Below, one piece after another: positions 10,988-22,130 of a DNA stretch of 64,000 nucleotides. The stretch comes from Rana temporaria (lineage: Eukaryota; Chordata; Amphibia; Anura; Ranidae): contig NC_053492.1 in NCBI RefSeq assembly GCF_905171775.1, positions 280,894,938 to 280,958,937 on the forward strand. The letters are read 5' to 3'. The notes under the pieces are model-generated. The model made no database searches. It worked only from the letters and a program-made list of their open reading frames with translations, and was not told the origin of the DNA. The translations under genes and the position numbers were made by a program. Numbering within the stretch: position 1 is the stretch's first letter; each line of letters begins with the position of its first letter.

Positions 10988-11574
10988 TTTATTATTTAGG
11001 GTCCAGAAAGTGTACATGGATCATTGGTCACTCGTACATTTATTGGGCGAGAAAGAGAGCTGCACAACGAGTTTACTCCGAAAATTTATCTCTGCCGCAA
11101 GAGGCTTTCTTAGTCCTGTGGAAAGGAATCAGAGGTCTTCGATGGGCTAACCTTTATAGTTTGCTAGTAAATTTATTGAGCGTTTGGCCGTTGCCAAATG
11201 TTTTAATTATTCACTTAGGCGGGAATGACCTGTGTGCAGTTAGAACATTGGATCTGATTTTTCAAATTAAAAGCGACATTCAGAGATTTAAATTAATTTC
11301 TCCCTCGTCCGTAGTGTTTTTTTCTGAAATAATCCCCAGACTCTGCTGGTGTTCGACGGAACAGTTTCGTTTTCAGGAAAAGATTCGGAAGCGCATCAAT
11401 CGGGCTATAGCGAAGTCTTTACCGATAGTTCGAGGTTTTGCGTACCGCCATGTTGATTTGGAAGGTTTTTTTCCCTGGTCTGTACCGCCAGGATGGCATA
11501 CATCTTTCAGACGTCGGGATATATCCAACTTAGGTTTACAGAATGCGATTGAACAGTCCGTGGTGTTGGGTTAG
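10975..11574 (+). pseudogene. Ngaro SGNH/GDSL hydrolase ORF
   Basis: The frame opens at 10975, inside the end of the recombinase ORF, and has no early ATG. Block I reads WIIGHSYI (Gly18-His19-Ser20, in the place of the usual GDS nucleophile block). Block III reads HLGGNDL with Asn84. The catalytic Asp-His block (QDGIHLSDVG, bases 11489-11518) is present but in frame 2, so a one-base shift, probably at the T-run 11466-11472, separates it from the rest. SGNH hydrolase ORFs are known in Ngaro elements, but their role there is unknown. Confidence 0.75.
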
Positions 11575-11611
11575 ACCGGTTTTTTGTTTTACAAACAAAC
11601 CCCCGGCTGGT

Positions 11612-11883
11612 GGGGATGTTTTATGTTTTAAATATTTGGTTTGGCTCGAGTTCCAAAAACTGGACCAGTAGGAAGTTCTGGATTTTTCCAGAAGGATTGG
11701 TACCCTATATATAGGGGTGCTCTGAGGTAATTCACCTCAGACTAGCTTATCAAGCAGAGTTTAAGGAGCTACCCACCCTACCCACCCCTGTCGTCGGCAC
11801 TTATGTGGTTTAAATCACCCCGGATTTCCGGGGGGGATGTTTTATGTTTTAAATATTTAGTTTGACTCGAGTTCCAAAAACTG
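11612..11883. repeat. Ngaro B1-A2-B2 repeat block
   Basis: B1 (11612-11662, beginning GGGGATGTTTTATGTTTT) recurs as B2 (11833-11883) with two or three changes. A2 (11662-11771) lies between them and matches A1. These overlapping blocks are the template pieces used to make the circular DNA intermediate in this order of elements. Confidence 0.88.
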
Positions 11884-12205
11884 AGCTGACATATTTACAG
11901 ATTTATTGATTTTATGATATTTATTTTAAATAATCATCTTTAATATATATTTAAGAATTGTATTTTATATTTATACCAATATAGTGCCACGGCCATTAAT
12001 TTTTTTTCCAAAAGTACAATTTGTGTTTGTTTATTTATTTAAGGTTAAAATTAAGTATTATTTATTGGGGTTGTGGGCTGATTGCAATCCCATAGGCTGC
12101 ACACCACGATTTTGATCCAAAAAAATGTATTGGAACATCCCAGAGTGACACCACAGGACCAGAGTGCCCGGTAGACACGTTTCACACGATTATAGGTGAT
12201 TTTGG

Positions 12206-12666
12206 TCTCATCTTACCACAGCACTTTCTCCCAATCAGCTTCTGTATCATTTAGATGTTCATTGGTAAAGCTTCAGATGGGTCTGTACATCTGCCTTCTT
12301 GAGGAGGGGGACCTTGCGGGTGTTGCAGGATTTCAATCCATGGTAGCATATTATGTTACAAATGGTTTGTTTGGTGACTGTGATCCCAACTGCCTTGAGA
12401 TCATTCACAAGCTCTTCCTGTGTAATTCTGGGCCAATCCCTCACTTGTCTCATGATCATCCTTATCCCATGAAGTGAACTCTTGCATGGAGCTCCAGATC
12501 AAGGGTGATTGATGGTTATTTTATATTTCTTCCATTTGTGAATAATCACTCCAACAGTTGTCTCCTTACGGGGTGGCTTGCTGATAGTCTTGTAGCCCAT
12601 TCCAGCCTTGTGCAGGTCTACAATCTTGTCCCTGGCATTCTTTGACAGCCCTTTGTTCTTGCCCAT
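12206..12666 (-). pseudogene. Tc1 transposase, N-terminal remnant
   Basis: An ATG at 12666 opens [20 protein letters not shown], a typical Tc1 paired-like DNA-binding start. Sequence resembling the second helix-turn-helix follows, then WEKVLW-stop-DETK, where the first catalytic Asp region begins. Stops interrupt it near 12500 and 12215. The frame would continue at 6712 on the other side of the Ngaro element. Confidence 0.85.
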
Positions 12667-12845
12667 GATGGTGGGTTTGAATGGAACAGTGGGTTTGAAT
12701 GAAGAGATTCTGTGAACAGGTGTCTTTTATACACATAACAAGTTGCCGTTAGGAACACCCTCTTAAATTGACAGGACTAATCTGTGTACCACATGAGCAC
12801 ATACTGTAGCCAGTCTGTGGGAGCCATAATTATTGTTGGTTGGTA

Positions 12846-13048
12846 GGGGATCAAATACTTATTTTACTCACTGAACTGCAACTGAATTTTTAACATTTGT
12901 ATCGTGTGTTTATTCTTGATTTTGGTTGATAGTCTGTCTCTATTTTTTAAACTACACATATGATAAACAATTATTGGACCCTCCATTTCTTTGTAAGTGG
13001 GCAAACTTGCAAAATCTGCAGGAGATCAAATAATAATTTCCCCCACTG
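12846..13048. repeat. Right terminal inverted repeat of the Tc1 element
   Basis: This is the reverse-complement partner of 5945-6157. It ends at CCCCCACTG, followed by the TA target at 13049-13050. Confidence 0.85.
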
Positions 13049-13050
13049 TA

Positions 13051-14573
13051 ACTGATTTTGTAGGATTCGTTGGAAAAACTTTGCACAACATTGTTCGGAC
13101 ATTTTGGAATGAAGCCAGCGTTTCCATAATATTATATTACTTTAAACTAAATTGTTTTAAAACCTTGTTAAACGGTATGCATGAAGGGAATATAAGTTAA
13201 GAATGCTTTTACCTAAAATACTGCTGACTATACACTGAAAGGTTCTTATTAGAATAAAAAGCATGTTAGTTTTAGGATGTAATAGAAAATCAAAAGGTAC
13301 TAAGTACAAAGTGCACAGTATGACAGCATGCTAACCTTAAATAATAACAAAAACTCCTGGACATGGAACACTTTAGTTTCTACAATGGCAGTTTAGTGAC
13401 TGTGTCTTTGTGTTGTTGATGCATTGTGTGAATGATGTGTTTAGCATATACTAGTATTACAGTAAAATACAACAATGCTAAGAAATGAGAACTGTCTATG
13501 TTGATGTACTCGCTAATGTTGCCTTCTGACAGCATAATAATTGTAACCTTTCAGGAATTAATGCTTTAATTCATCAAGGCTGACCCAATTAATGGGTGAA
13601 AAACCAAGGAAGAAGAGTGACTTTCCTTAAATCCTAACCTAAATAGGTTTGTACAAGACTAAATTTTCTACTACAGTGTAGTCACTGACAGCATAAACAC
13701 AGAAGACAAAGACATAAATGGCTAAGAGGTGAGCAACGGAATAGGGGTAAAATAAATGAAATTTATAAATGTTATGCATGCTTTGTTATAAATAGTGGAA
13801 ATTCTTTTATCTCACTTTTATACTATAATCTGTGATCCATTATATAATATTTTAATTAACTGCTACAGATGTGATGACATTTTATCTAAGCCATAGTGGC
13901 TAAGCAGATAAAGTGAATCAAGAACCCTAATGAGTGACAAAATAAAGATTTTCTTATTTTCTTACTTCTTTAGATTTCATACTGTATAGATAACATTTCT
14001 GATAGTTTCATGTTTCAGGCACTGTGGGGGAGGAGTTTTTGTGTATTATAAACATGGAAAGTTGGCAGAGCTATTATTCCATATTTTATTTAATTTTTTG
14101 TATAGAAGTTTGTGGTTAGTACCCCTTCCTATAGTGGTTGTTAGACTATATAGTATAATTATTTAAATAGCACATTACAGATGTTTTTTTTATGTAAGTT
14201 TTGGTTGAAATGCATACTGACTATAATGTGACATGTAAGGCATATGCTGAATAAATACATTTGTCTAAAACCATAATGTTTCTGTGGTTGTAATGTGAGG
14301 ACCAAAATAAAAATAAAGTTTTATTTTTTTTATAGACTAACCTGATTCATATTTTAGTTTATCTAGTTATGAATGTACACAATGTACCAAACACAATGCA
14401 GCACAAACATAACTACACTGCATGTAATCAAGTCAGTCAGCTTATATTAAAACAGCTGTTTTCTGCATATCAACCAAGCTTTGTGCATGCTCAAGGAAAA
14501 ACAGCTCCATGAAACAGATGCTTTTAATACAAATAGTGGTGTGATGTATTTGGCAAATTGTATTATTGTTATA
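13051..14573. other. AT-rich DNA, no gene seen
   Basis: There are no long ORFs and no clear repeat or RNA gene. Short AT-rich runs dominate. Confidence 0.5.
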
Positions 14574-15212
14574 TAGCTGGATCTAGATAGCTTTACGCCG
14601 GCGTATCAGTAGATACGCTGACGTAACTCTGAATCTACGCCGTCCTAAATTTAAGCGTATTCTGCAAACCAGATACGCTTAAATTAGGCTAAGATACGAG
14701 CGGCGTAAGTCTCCTACGCCGTCGTATCTTAGGGTGCAATATTTACGCTGGCCGCTAGGTGGCGCTTCCCTTGAGTTCGGCGTAGAATATGCAAATGACA
14801 AAATACGCCGATTCAGAAACGTACATGCGTCCGGCGCATTTTTTTTACGTCGTTTACATATGGCTTTTTCCGGCGTAAAGTTAGTCGAACAAATAGTTGG
14901 CCTAGAAACCAATACGTCCTTGTGGCGTACTTTGGAGCAATGCACACTGGGATATGTACACGCACGGCGCATACGCTGTTCGTAAAAAACGTCAATCACG
15001 TCGGGTCACCAATCATTTACATAAAACACGCCCCCCTCATCCTCATTTGAATTAGGCACGCTTACGCCGGCCCCATTTACGCTACGCCGCCGTAACTTAG
15101 GAGGCAAGTGCTTTGTGAATACAGCACTTGCCTCTCTGACTTACGGCGGCGTAGCTCAAATACGATACGCTACGCCGCCTGAAAAATGCGCCGCCCTACC
15201 TGAATCTAGCTA
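14574..15212. mobile_element. MITE with TAGCTRGAT ends and a TACGCCG-rich interior
   Basis: The ends TAGCTGGATCTAGATAG (left) and the reverse complement of CTACCTGAATCTAGCTA (right) are imperfect inverted repeats. The interior is unusually CpG-rich for this AT-rich neighbourhood and repeats words such as TACGCCG, GGCGTA and TACGCTT, many in inverted pairs. No coding sequence is present. The superfamily is not identified. Confidence 0.7.
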
Positions 15213-16707
15213 ATAAAGTGCATGATGCTTTGCACTGAAAAATCTATAAAAGTGTGATTAAAAGGAGCAAAACCTTAGAATTCAATCATCTAAAGAATAT
15301 CTCCACCTACTCCACCTATTTGGAAGACATGTACTCTCACCAATACTTTTTCCATCAATAATTTTTTTTATTCTTGTACAGCTTTGTTATTTACCAAATT
15401 GAAAAATATATACACTCTTTCATACCCATTAGGAAACACAGACTATATATTGCTTTACTCATAATTTGAAGAGTTTTGAGCATGTATGCCCTCTCACTAT
15501 GCTGACACTAGCCCATTTGCCTCCTTCCTTATTAAATATGGACAATAGCTAGGTTCTTTTGCATTGGCCTTGTTCTGCCAATTCCTGGACTATTCTGCAC
15601 CCCTGTATGTCATGCAGTAGTATAGAAATAAATGGACACTGTGCAGGTTAATATTACATTTCTTATCTTGTGAATGGTAAACTGGTAAAGAGATCTTTTG
15701 GCCCTTAACCCATTCAACTGTAAAAAAAAAAAAGTTGATCACAAAACCAATTGGAATCAACTGATAAAAAATTTTACATACAGTATATTTACATACTTAT
15801 ATCTAATTAAGCCTGAAAAATGTCTAACTCTTGGGTTGTGAAAACATTAGGAACTGTTGCACAAATCCCATATGAGTTTGCTCTGTCTTCCACTAGCATT
15901 GTTCTGACTCAGTCTTCCACTAGCATTGTTGGGAGAGCAGGATCGGGTAGCCAAGGAGCTGCAAGATCCCTATTATTTGTGCCAAACCACGCCCCCTCAT
16001 AAATATTTATTTTAAGACCATATTGTACTTGAAAATAAAATCAATATGTGTATTGCTAGGTTAGCGTAAATAATGAGAAAGGTATCACTGAATAAGGTCT
16101 ATAGCTGACCTTACAAAAATTACACATATACAACAGGTGCAAGAGCTGAACTGGTTAAAAAGCAGTCCTTAGCTTCAGTCATGTTTATGCCTGGGAGGAG
16201 CATCCTGGGAAATGCTATCAGTTTTAAAATGGCAGGAGGCAACATTTGCTTTTCATTATCCCCAGTGACCCATGATTTCAGGCAGCTTACAAGGTAAAAG
16301 ATGCTATGGTAAGTGCTTTCTATGAAATGACAGGTGTAAACACATCCAAGAACAAATTGAACTGTGCAGTGGCACAGTAAAACTGCATATCCCTGGGCCA
16401 GCATCTTAGTCCATAATGTAGCTGATGATCTTGGATGATGCCCCAAAAATGTTTTAGTCTTTTGGGAAAAACAAAGATGGTATGGGGTGGGGTGGGGTGG
16501 GGGGTTTACTGTGGTCTCCTTGAAAGCAATAAGTACTTGCAAATGCAACACTTATATCCAAAAGTAAAGCTTACTTACTCATAAAAAAATGGTCAGTATG
16601 TTTGGCTTTATGTCTTACCAAGCACAATTTTCCTGAACAAATAATTTTTTCGAACCTGTTTGAACCTTTCAGTTACAGACCTTCCTCTTTCAGACTAATG
16701 AGTCTGA
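15213..16707. other. AT-rich DNA, no gene seen
   Basis: Unique-looking sequence. A short GGGGT repeat lies at about 16484-16505. The 143-codon minus frame at 16120-16551 has no recognisable domain and is probably chance. Confidence 0.45.
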
Positions 16708-17182
16708 AGCCCTGTACACACGGCCAGGAATCTCGATTGGTTTTCCTGATGAGATTCCATGCAAGCTTTCCTGCTCGCCGAGTATACACACGGGCCATTC
16801 AAAAGAACCGCCGTTCTTTTGAATGGCAAGAACGCAGTGACGTCATCGACTACGACAAGCATGCGCTCGTCACATTCGATGCTGTTGCCACCATCTTGCT
16901 ACACCCGACACTGCCCTTGTAAGCTACCGTGCATGCTTCGAAGTCTCATAGAGAATGCGCAGGCTTACAAGGGACAGGTAAGCATATACACACAATCGGT
17001 TTTCTCGGCAGGAAAACACTACTGAGAATCCCGACGAGAAAATAGAGAGCAGGTTCTCAATTTAAGTCGTCGAGATTCCCGTCAGTTTTCCCGACGAGAA
17101 ACCATACACACGCACAGTTTTCTCAGCAAAAAGCTCTCCCAGCAGCTTTCTTGCCGAGAAAACCATGCATGTGTACAAGGCC
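16708..17182. mobile_element. PIF-Harbinger-like MITE
   Basis: It begins AGCCCTGTACACACGGCC and ends with GTGTACAAGGCC. The flanking triplets TGA and TAA are compatible with a diverged TNA target duplication. The interior consists of inverted copies of a TTTCTCGGCAGGAAAAC-like word and holds a TGACGTCA at 16838-16845. It is non-coding and shares its outer ends with the MITEs at 39242, 41254, 55852 and 57773. Confidence 0.75.
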
Positions 17183-17185
17183 TAA

Positions 17186-18118
17186 GTCACTACCCTACAA
17201 TTAGTGTTAATGTGTTATTTTGAAGTAATTTTTTTTAAAACTAGGTTAAATCAAATCATGGAAACAGAAATGCTGATGTGGATGTAACATTTGTTCCCAT
17301 AATTATGATCACTACAGCAGCATCACTACTCCTGTTGGATAGATGCTGGAAGCAGAGAGCTACTCCTCCAGCTCCTTCTACCTGGCCAACACACAAATGC
17401 CAATGCGGTTCCTCCCAGCCATGTAAAGAAGTGAAGGCTGTAAGAGCAGGAAAAACAGTGTTCCACTCAACACCTTCAATGATATTGCACCCCTATGGAG
17501 TTTGGCTAACAGGCACTGTTAACTTCATATTTGTATACTATATGTACACTAAAAAATAAAAAAACATTATTTCTCACTAACTGCACTTAATCCCCACTAC
17601 TAACCATGCCCCAATCGAAAACTCACAAACTTTGGAAAGTTTCCAGTTATGCACACCACATGTACAGTATATTCTACCTTTCATTTTGCCTCTGACTGAT
17701 CTAACACTGTGCACAATCATCACAAAACTGGCAAAGAACACATATCATGAAGGTCCCACAATGTCATTGTGCACTTATTTGTCCACATAAAAGCCAATTG
17801 GTAGACCCAGAGCTGGGTAGTGATGTTAAAACAAGCTTGGTGGAAGCTAAGAGTGGTATTCCAGCTGCAGAATATGATTGGGCACTCACAATGGGGAGAA
17901 AGAGGGCACAGTTTGGCATCCTAGCCCAGGAAACTGGATGACTTTGTTCTGCTTGTAAAATAGCTTAAACCCCATGCGTCCTGCCCTTTCTAGGTTTCTT
18001 TCTCTGTATAAACAGTGGTGTTTTTATAAAATTATCAAGGGGCAGGGAATTCTAATAAGACAAAGGAAGTCTTCAGGCTCCCTTATGTAGCAATGTGGAC
18101 TACAATTGCAAAGCATAG
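17186..18118. other. No gene seen
   Basis: Short open frames only, with no recognisable motifs. It separates a MITE from the gypsy LTR. Confidence 0.45.
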
Positions 18119-18430
18119 TGTTATGTCCCTTAGACACGGGGTCTCTCAGGGTGCTGCTAGCAATGCTGCCAGTATCTGCTCAGCAAGTTACACACAGGCC
18201 GGATAAACTTCTTAACCATGGAAAGGGTTTATTACTCACTCAGAAACATGATGACTTTGTTACATGGAAGAGTATTAATACAACAGGCTTCTGTCAGTAC
18301 CAGATCTATGTATCATGCTGCTGCTTTCAGTCCCACACACACACTGACTGACTTCCTGGTACATCCTCTCCCCCAGCATGCATCAGGAGAAAAGGGTGAA
18401 GGGTCACAGTGATCCAGCACAAACATCACA
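18119..18430 (-). repeat. 3' LTR of a Ty3/gypsy-like element
   Basis: Read on the minus strand, this 312-bp unit starts TGTGATGTTT and ends GACATAACA, giving the TG...CA ends of an LTR. A purine tract (GGAAAAAGAGGAGG, the complement of 18431-18444) lies directly before it, as expected for the plus-strand primer of a retrotransposon. The partner 5' LTR is not in the window, so the LTR call rests on the ends, the tract and the adjacent pol. Confidence 0.65.
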
Positions 18431-18691
18431 CCTCCTCTTTTTCCAATAATAAAAAAAAACTTAACAAGAGAACAAAATACTCAACACATAAAATACTCAT
18501 CACATAAAATAACAAGGCAAGCATGATCATTTCTACAAGTAGTATCTCCAACTCAGTTCTGTTTCGCCCGCATCACGCTATGAGCCCTTAGTCTCTGTTT
18601 CCTGACCTCCATAGTGTCCCGTAAGATTTCAGTGCTTTGCCAAAGAGGAGTTTGATGTCTTTGGCAGGCAGACTTCCGAAGTGGCACAGCA

Positions 18692-19348
18692 CTAGGTGGG
18701 GTAGATGCTGTCAAAAGGTTTTGGAGATGTCAGTAGGTGTCCAACAGACAAATCAGTCTCTGCAACTCCGGGCACATGTCCGGGCTCCTCAGGAATGTGG
18801 TCACCAGCCGCTTCAGGGGTTGGTTGTAAACTTGTGGGATCATGCCAGACACCATGCCATATGTCACCAGTAGAGCCCTTAGTAGACTCTAGTGGTTGGG
18901 TAGAAAGAGAGGTCAGGTTTGATTCTACTGGCAGGCAAATGTGCTTTCTCAATTGCAAATGGTGTCTTAAAAAATAAATGCCATTCTCCAGGCGAACATG
19001 GTACATTCATTGTCCAAGAGGTCCATCAATAATGGCAGGAAGCCAATAAGGCAAAACTCTGTAATTCTGAAACCATAAAAGATCACCGGCACGGAATCCA
19101 GGATGGCCTGGTGGAGGAGGTGTTGGTGACTGTTCCTGTGGATGAACTAAATCAAGTTTGGTGCGGAGATGCCTGCCAAACATAAGAAAAGTTGGGGACA
19201 GCCCAGTAGTAGCGTGTTTTATGTTTCGGTACATGGTCAAGAACTCCAGTAGCTTCTCCTCTGACATTCCGACCTGGTCCAGAGTGGACAGTAAGTCAGT
19301 GGTGTACTTAGGTTTTGTGCTACCCTTGGCCTGACTAAACTTGCGCAC
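18692..19348 (-). pseudogene. Ty3/gypsy pol 3' end (integrase C-terminal part)
   Basis: The frame contains RNIKHATTGLSPTFLMFGR, a classic segment near the end of the gypsy integrase core. FRAGDLLWFQNYR and YWLPAIIDGPLGQ follow, then, after a stop near 19006, YHVRLENG: the SH3-like C-terminal domain that binds DNA. The catalytic DDE core is missing because the element is cut at about 19349. Together with the LTR and purine tract it forms a 5'-truncated element. Confidence 0.8.
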
Positions 19349-19431
19349 CCCCTAATTTAAATATGACCCACCCCTTCCTGTCAAAGCCACACCCCTTCCT
19401 TTTTAAGACCCACCCTGTCATCTTCATGGGA

Positions 19432-19690
19432 AGAAGACAGAGGGACGCCGTGGCAAGAGGACAGAGGGTTGCCGTGGGTGAAAGAAAGAGGGACGCCGTG
19501 GAAGAAGAACACTGTGGGAAGAGGACAGAGGGATGCCGTGGGAGAAGGACGCTGTGGGAAGAGGACAGAGGGACACCATGGGAAGAGGACAGAGGGACGC
19601 CATGGGAGAAGGACGCTGTGGGAAGAGGACAGAGGGACGCCGTGGGAAGAAGACAGAGGGACGCCGTGGGAGAAGGACGCCATGGGACGA
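19432..19690. repeat. Minisatellite, about 24-bp GACAGAGGGACGCCGTGGGA unit
   Basis: About ten imperfect copies of a purine-rich unit with GACGCCGTGGGA or GACGCTGTGGGA cores. Open frames on both strands here are products of the repeat and are not genes. Confidence 0.85.
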
Positions 19691-19929
19691 GAACAGAGAG
19701 GAATGATGTGGCGGTTAATAAGGCCTAGAGAATAGCAGGCTAGGCAGTTCCTAATGACTCAGTCCCTGGCAATAGTAATGAATAATGGCCAACAGGCCCT
19801 CTTACCAGACCCAGCGAAATCGCAACAGTGATCCCTCTGGCTGGACGTTCGCTCACTCTGGGTTGCCCGGGGTGACTCTAGTCAGTAGTGTAGCATGTCT
19901 GTATCCTGGCAGTGGCTCGGTCTTTCTCC

Positions 19930-20315
19930 CTCTCTGGTTGTGCGGGTACAACGTGTCTCTCTCTCTGGTGGTGCGGGTACAGTGTGGCTCCATCTTTGGT
20001 GGTGCGGGTACAGCGATTACAGTGTGGCTCCCTCTATGGTGGTGCGGGAACAGCATGGCTCCCTCTCTGGTGTTGCGGGTACAGCGTGGCTCTCTGGTGG
20101 TGTGGTTACAGTGTGGCTCTCTGGTGGTGCAGGGTACAGCGTGGCTCTCTGGTGGTGCGGATACAGTGTGGCTCTCTGGTGGTGCAGGGTACAGCGTGGC
20201 TCTCTGGTGGTGCAGCGTGGCTCTCTGGTGGTGCAGGTACAGCGCGGCTCTCTTGTGGTATGGGGTACAGCGTGGCTCTCTGGTGGTGCAGGTACAGGGG
20301 TACAGTGTGGCTCCC
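19930..20315. repeat. Minisatellite, 24-27 bp GGTGGTGCGGGTACAGCGTG unit
   Basis: About fifteen imperfect copies of GTGGTGCGGGTACAGCGTGG followed by CTCTCTG. Frames of over 200 codons on both strands come from this repeat. Its first units belong to the 144-bp block that is copied at 21941. Confidence 0.88.
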
Positions 20316-20474
20316 TCTCTGGTTTCCCCCAGCACAGTATTCTCTTTTTCTCCTCTTCTAACACCTCCTCCTCCCCTCCAGAGTGCTTGCTTGGTGTCTA
20401 TGGACACACTGGGTCCGGAACTCAGACTACATTTCTCATGATGTCCCCAGAGTCTTCTGATTGGCCCTCTGCTT

Positions 20475-20815
20475 TTTCCAATCATGGGAAGGGAAACAAC
20501 GGGCAGAAAGCTGGGCGGCGGCACAGAAAATCCTCTCTTTTCTCCCTTTGGCTTACAGAAAGGGAAGGGGGACGGCGGGGGAGATACAGACAGCCCGCAG
20601 CTCTCCTCTTCCTGTGACTGCGCGGCTGCTCTATTTGCCAGAGAACTCGGCAGCAGCGCTGTGACAGGGAGAGGAGAGCCACGGGCTGTCTGTATCTCCC
20701 CCGCTGCCCCCCTCCTCTTCTGTAAGCCGAAGGGAGAAAGTAGAGAGCATCTCTATTTGAATTTGCCACGCCTCCGCCCAGCTTTCTGCCCGCTGTTTCC
20801 CTCCCCATGATTGGT
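20475..20815. repeat. Palindrome with arms of about 150 bp
   Basis: The arm starting TTCCAATCATGGGAAGGGAAAC pairs with the reverse complement of the arm ending at about 20813, with a few mismatches and small gaps. It lies directly before the CRE-TATA pair at 20866, so it may be the start of the same repeat element. Confidence 0.75.
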
Positions 20816-20865
20816 CACAGCAGAATCACGGCTGTAGGGGGGACCCACGGAGCATGCTGGGACTG

Positions 20866-20890
20866 TGACGTCATAAGAGGCCTATATAAA
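20866..20890 (+). promoter_or_regulatory. CRE and TATA pair inside a repeat
   Basis: A perfect CRE palindrome TGACGTCA (20866-20873) is followed 9 bp later by TATATAAA (20883-20890). This looks like a compact RNA polymerase II core promoter pointing right. A matching arrangement occurs at 62430. Confidence 0.5.
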
Positions 20891-21430
20891 TCGTTGCGCA
20901 CCGCACACCCGGCATTACAGCGGGAGGGAGCGTCGAGTCAACATCAGAAGAAAAGAAGAAAAGAAGACGGAAGAAGGCAGAAGGCGACAAAGAAGACCGG
21001 GCTGGCTGCCGCTAGAAAAAAAGAGCTTCAAAGAAGATAGCGGCAGCCAGCCCCGAAGAAGGCACCAGAGAGCGAGCGGGAGAATAACCGGGGAGCGCCG
21101 AGACGACACCGGAGAGCGGAGAAGACGAAAGAAGACCCCCCCAGAGAGTGGAGAAGACCCCCGGAACTGACTAATAAATGATTTTAAAAACCTATGTTGT
21201 GTGTTTATTTTATTGACACTTTTCCTCCAGGTGAATGGGTAGGGGTACGATGTACCCCATACTCATTCACCTAGGGTGGGGGGCAGGTATCTCCCGGATT
21301 CTGATAAGCCCCCCGCCCGCAGACCCCGACAACCAATGGCCAGGGTTGTCGGGAAGAGGCCCTGTCCTTATCAACATGGAGACAGGGTGCTTTGGGGTGG
21401 AGAGGCCGCAGGGCGCCCCCCTGCGGCCTC
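20866..21430 (+). mobile_element. TATA / poly(A) / hairpin module, copy 1
   Basis: The order is CRE-TATA, a GA-rich 280-bp stretch with many GAAGAAGAC words, AATAAA at about 21174, a GT-rich stretch (TGTTGTGTGTTT), and then a hairpin with GTGAATG...CATTCAC outside and GGGGTAC...GTACCCC inside (21232-21271). The segment 21185-21430 is clearly homologous to 24230-24530. No convincing protein is encoded. The repeat family's outer ends are unclear. Confidence 0.6.
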
Positions 21431-21544
21431 CCCAAAGCTCATTAACACTAAAAAACGCATGGGCACATAGGCTAACATAGAGTTCAGTTTATGGGCTTTT
21501 TAAAAAAATCCCAAAACGCCAATAAACTGCAGTTTATCAGCTTC

Positions 21545-22130
21545 AGTGTGCATGGGGCCTAAATCTTTTTATTGATAAAAAAATGTTTACATACAGAAAC
21601 AATAGAGGCATTGAGAATATTGTTAGGTTGAAGGCAAAAACAGTACAGGTGATGTAATCTTCAACTTGTTCGGTAGAGATATTGAATCATCAAACACATA
21701 TGGTAGGTCAGCAGGTAAGAAATTTGTGAAATAGGAGTAAGGGTAGGATGGGAAATAAAATAAAACAAAAGTAACATGACAAGAAAAGGAGAAAGGCATG
21801 AGATACAAATTAGGGGAAGGGACAGGGCCAATAACTGAGCAACATCAGACCTATACCCCACTAAAAAGTCAGGAGATCTAGATCAAATCAACTGAGTTGA
21901 TTCTGGATTTGGGAGAATGTATTACAGGCCTCAGCAATTGTCACTCTGGGTTGCCCGGGGTGACTCTAGTCAGTAGTGTAGCATGTCTGTATCCTGGCAG
22001 TGGCTCGGTCTTTCTCCCTCTCTGGTTGTGCGGGTACAACGTGTCTCTCTCTCTGGTGGTGCGGGTACAGTGTGGCTCCATCTTGATTCTGGATTTGGGA
22101 GAATGTATTCCAGGCCTCAGCAATTGTCTG
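21545..22130 (-). pseudogene. LINE 3' end, minus strand, with a templated insertion
   Basis: The minus strand reads AEAWNTFSQIQNQL, a phrase found near the C-terminus of L1/Tx1-type ORF2, followed by a 3' region ending in AATAAA-like sequence near 21550. It continues the LINE whose ORF2 part lies at 24992-26200. A CR1-type LINE fragment and a TTAA element now separate the two. It is also cut by the 144-bp duplicate at 21941-22084. Confidence 0.6.
21897..22127. repeat. 144-bp copied block between 45-bp direct repeats
   Basis: Bases 21941-22084 equal 19853-19996 with no difference that I could find. On either side lies a 45-bp copy of the host sequence (21897-21941 and 22083-22127), differing at one base (ATTACAGG against ATTCCAGG). 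The source block includes the start of the minisatellite at 19930. Confidence 0.9.

Larger units (their letters stand above)
6713..12198 (+). mobile_element. Ngaro-type (DIRS order) tyrosine-recombinase retrotransposon
   Basis: Gene order is gag, RT-RNase H, tyrosine recombinase, SGNH hydrolase. It is bordered by split direct repeats in the order A1 ... B1-A2-B2. That order and the hydrolase ORF are diagnostic of Ngaro-like elements, which integrate through a recombinase rather than a DDE integrase. The element interrupts the Tc1 transposase exactly within DETK-IELFG. The 7-mer ATTTTGG flanks it at 6706-6712 and 12199-12205. Several frameshifts and stops show that it is an inactive copy. Confidence 0.85.
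5945..13048 (-). mobile_element. Tc1/mariner element, split by a Ngaro insertion
   Basis: The element starts with CAGTGGGGG at 5945 and ends with the complementary CCCCCACTG at 13048. Both ends sit next to TA, the Tc1/mariner target. Removing the inserted DIRS-order element (6713-12198) leaves about 1.6 kb, the normal length of a Tc1 element. The transposase reads on the minus strand and is inactivated by stops and by the insertion. The nesting shows that Tc1 arrived first. Confidence 0.9.

Noticed and set aside
15820..16002. Short plus frame with repeated TSIVLTQSSTSIV
   Set aside because: Too short, no domain, and it rests on a 20-bp local duplication.
19363..19735. Arg/Glu-rich frames of about 100-120 codons
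   Set aside because: They arise from the GACAGAGGGACGCCGTGGGA minisatellite.
19785..20617. Frames of 150-240 codons on both strands across the minisatellite
   Set aside because: They are products of a tandem repeat whose unit is open in several frames. The translations are monotonous and have no domain.
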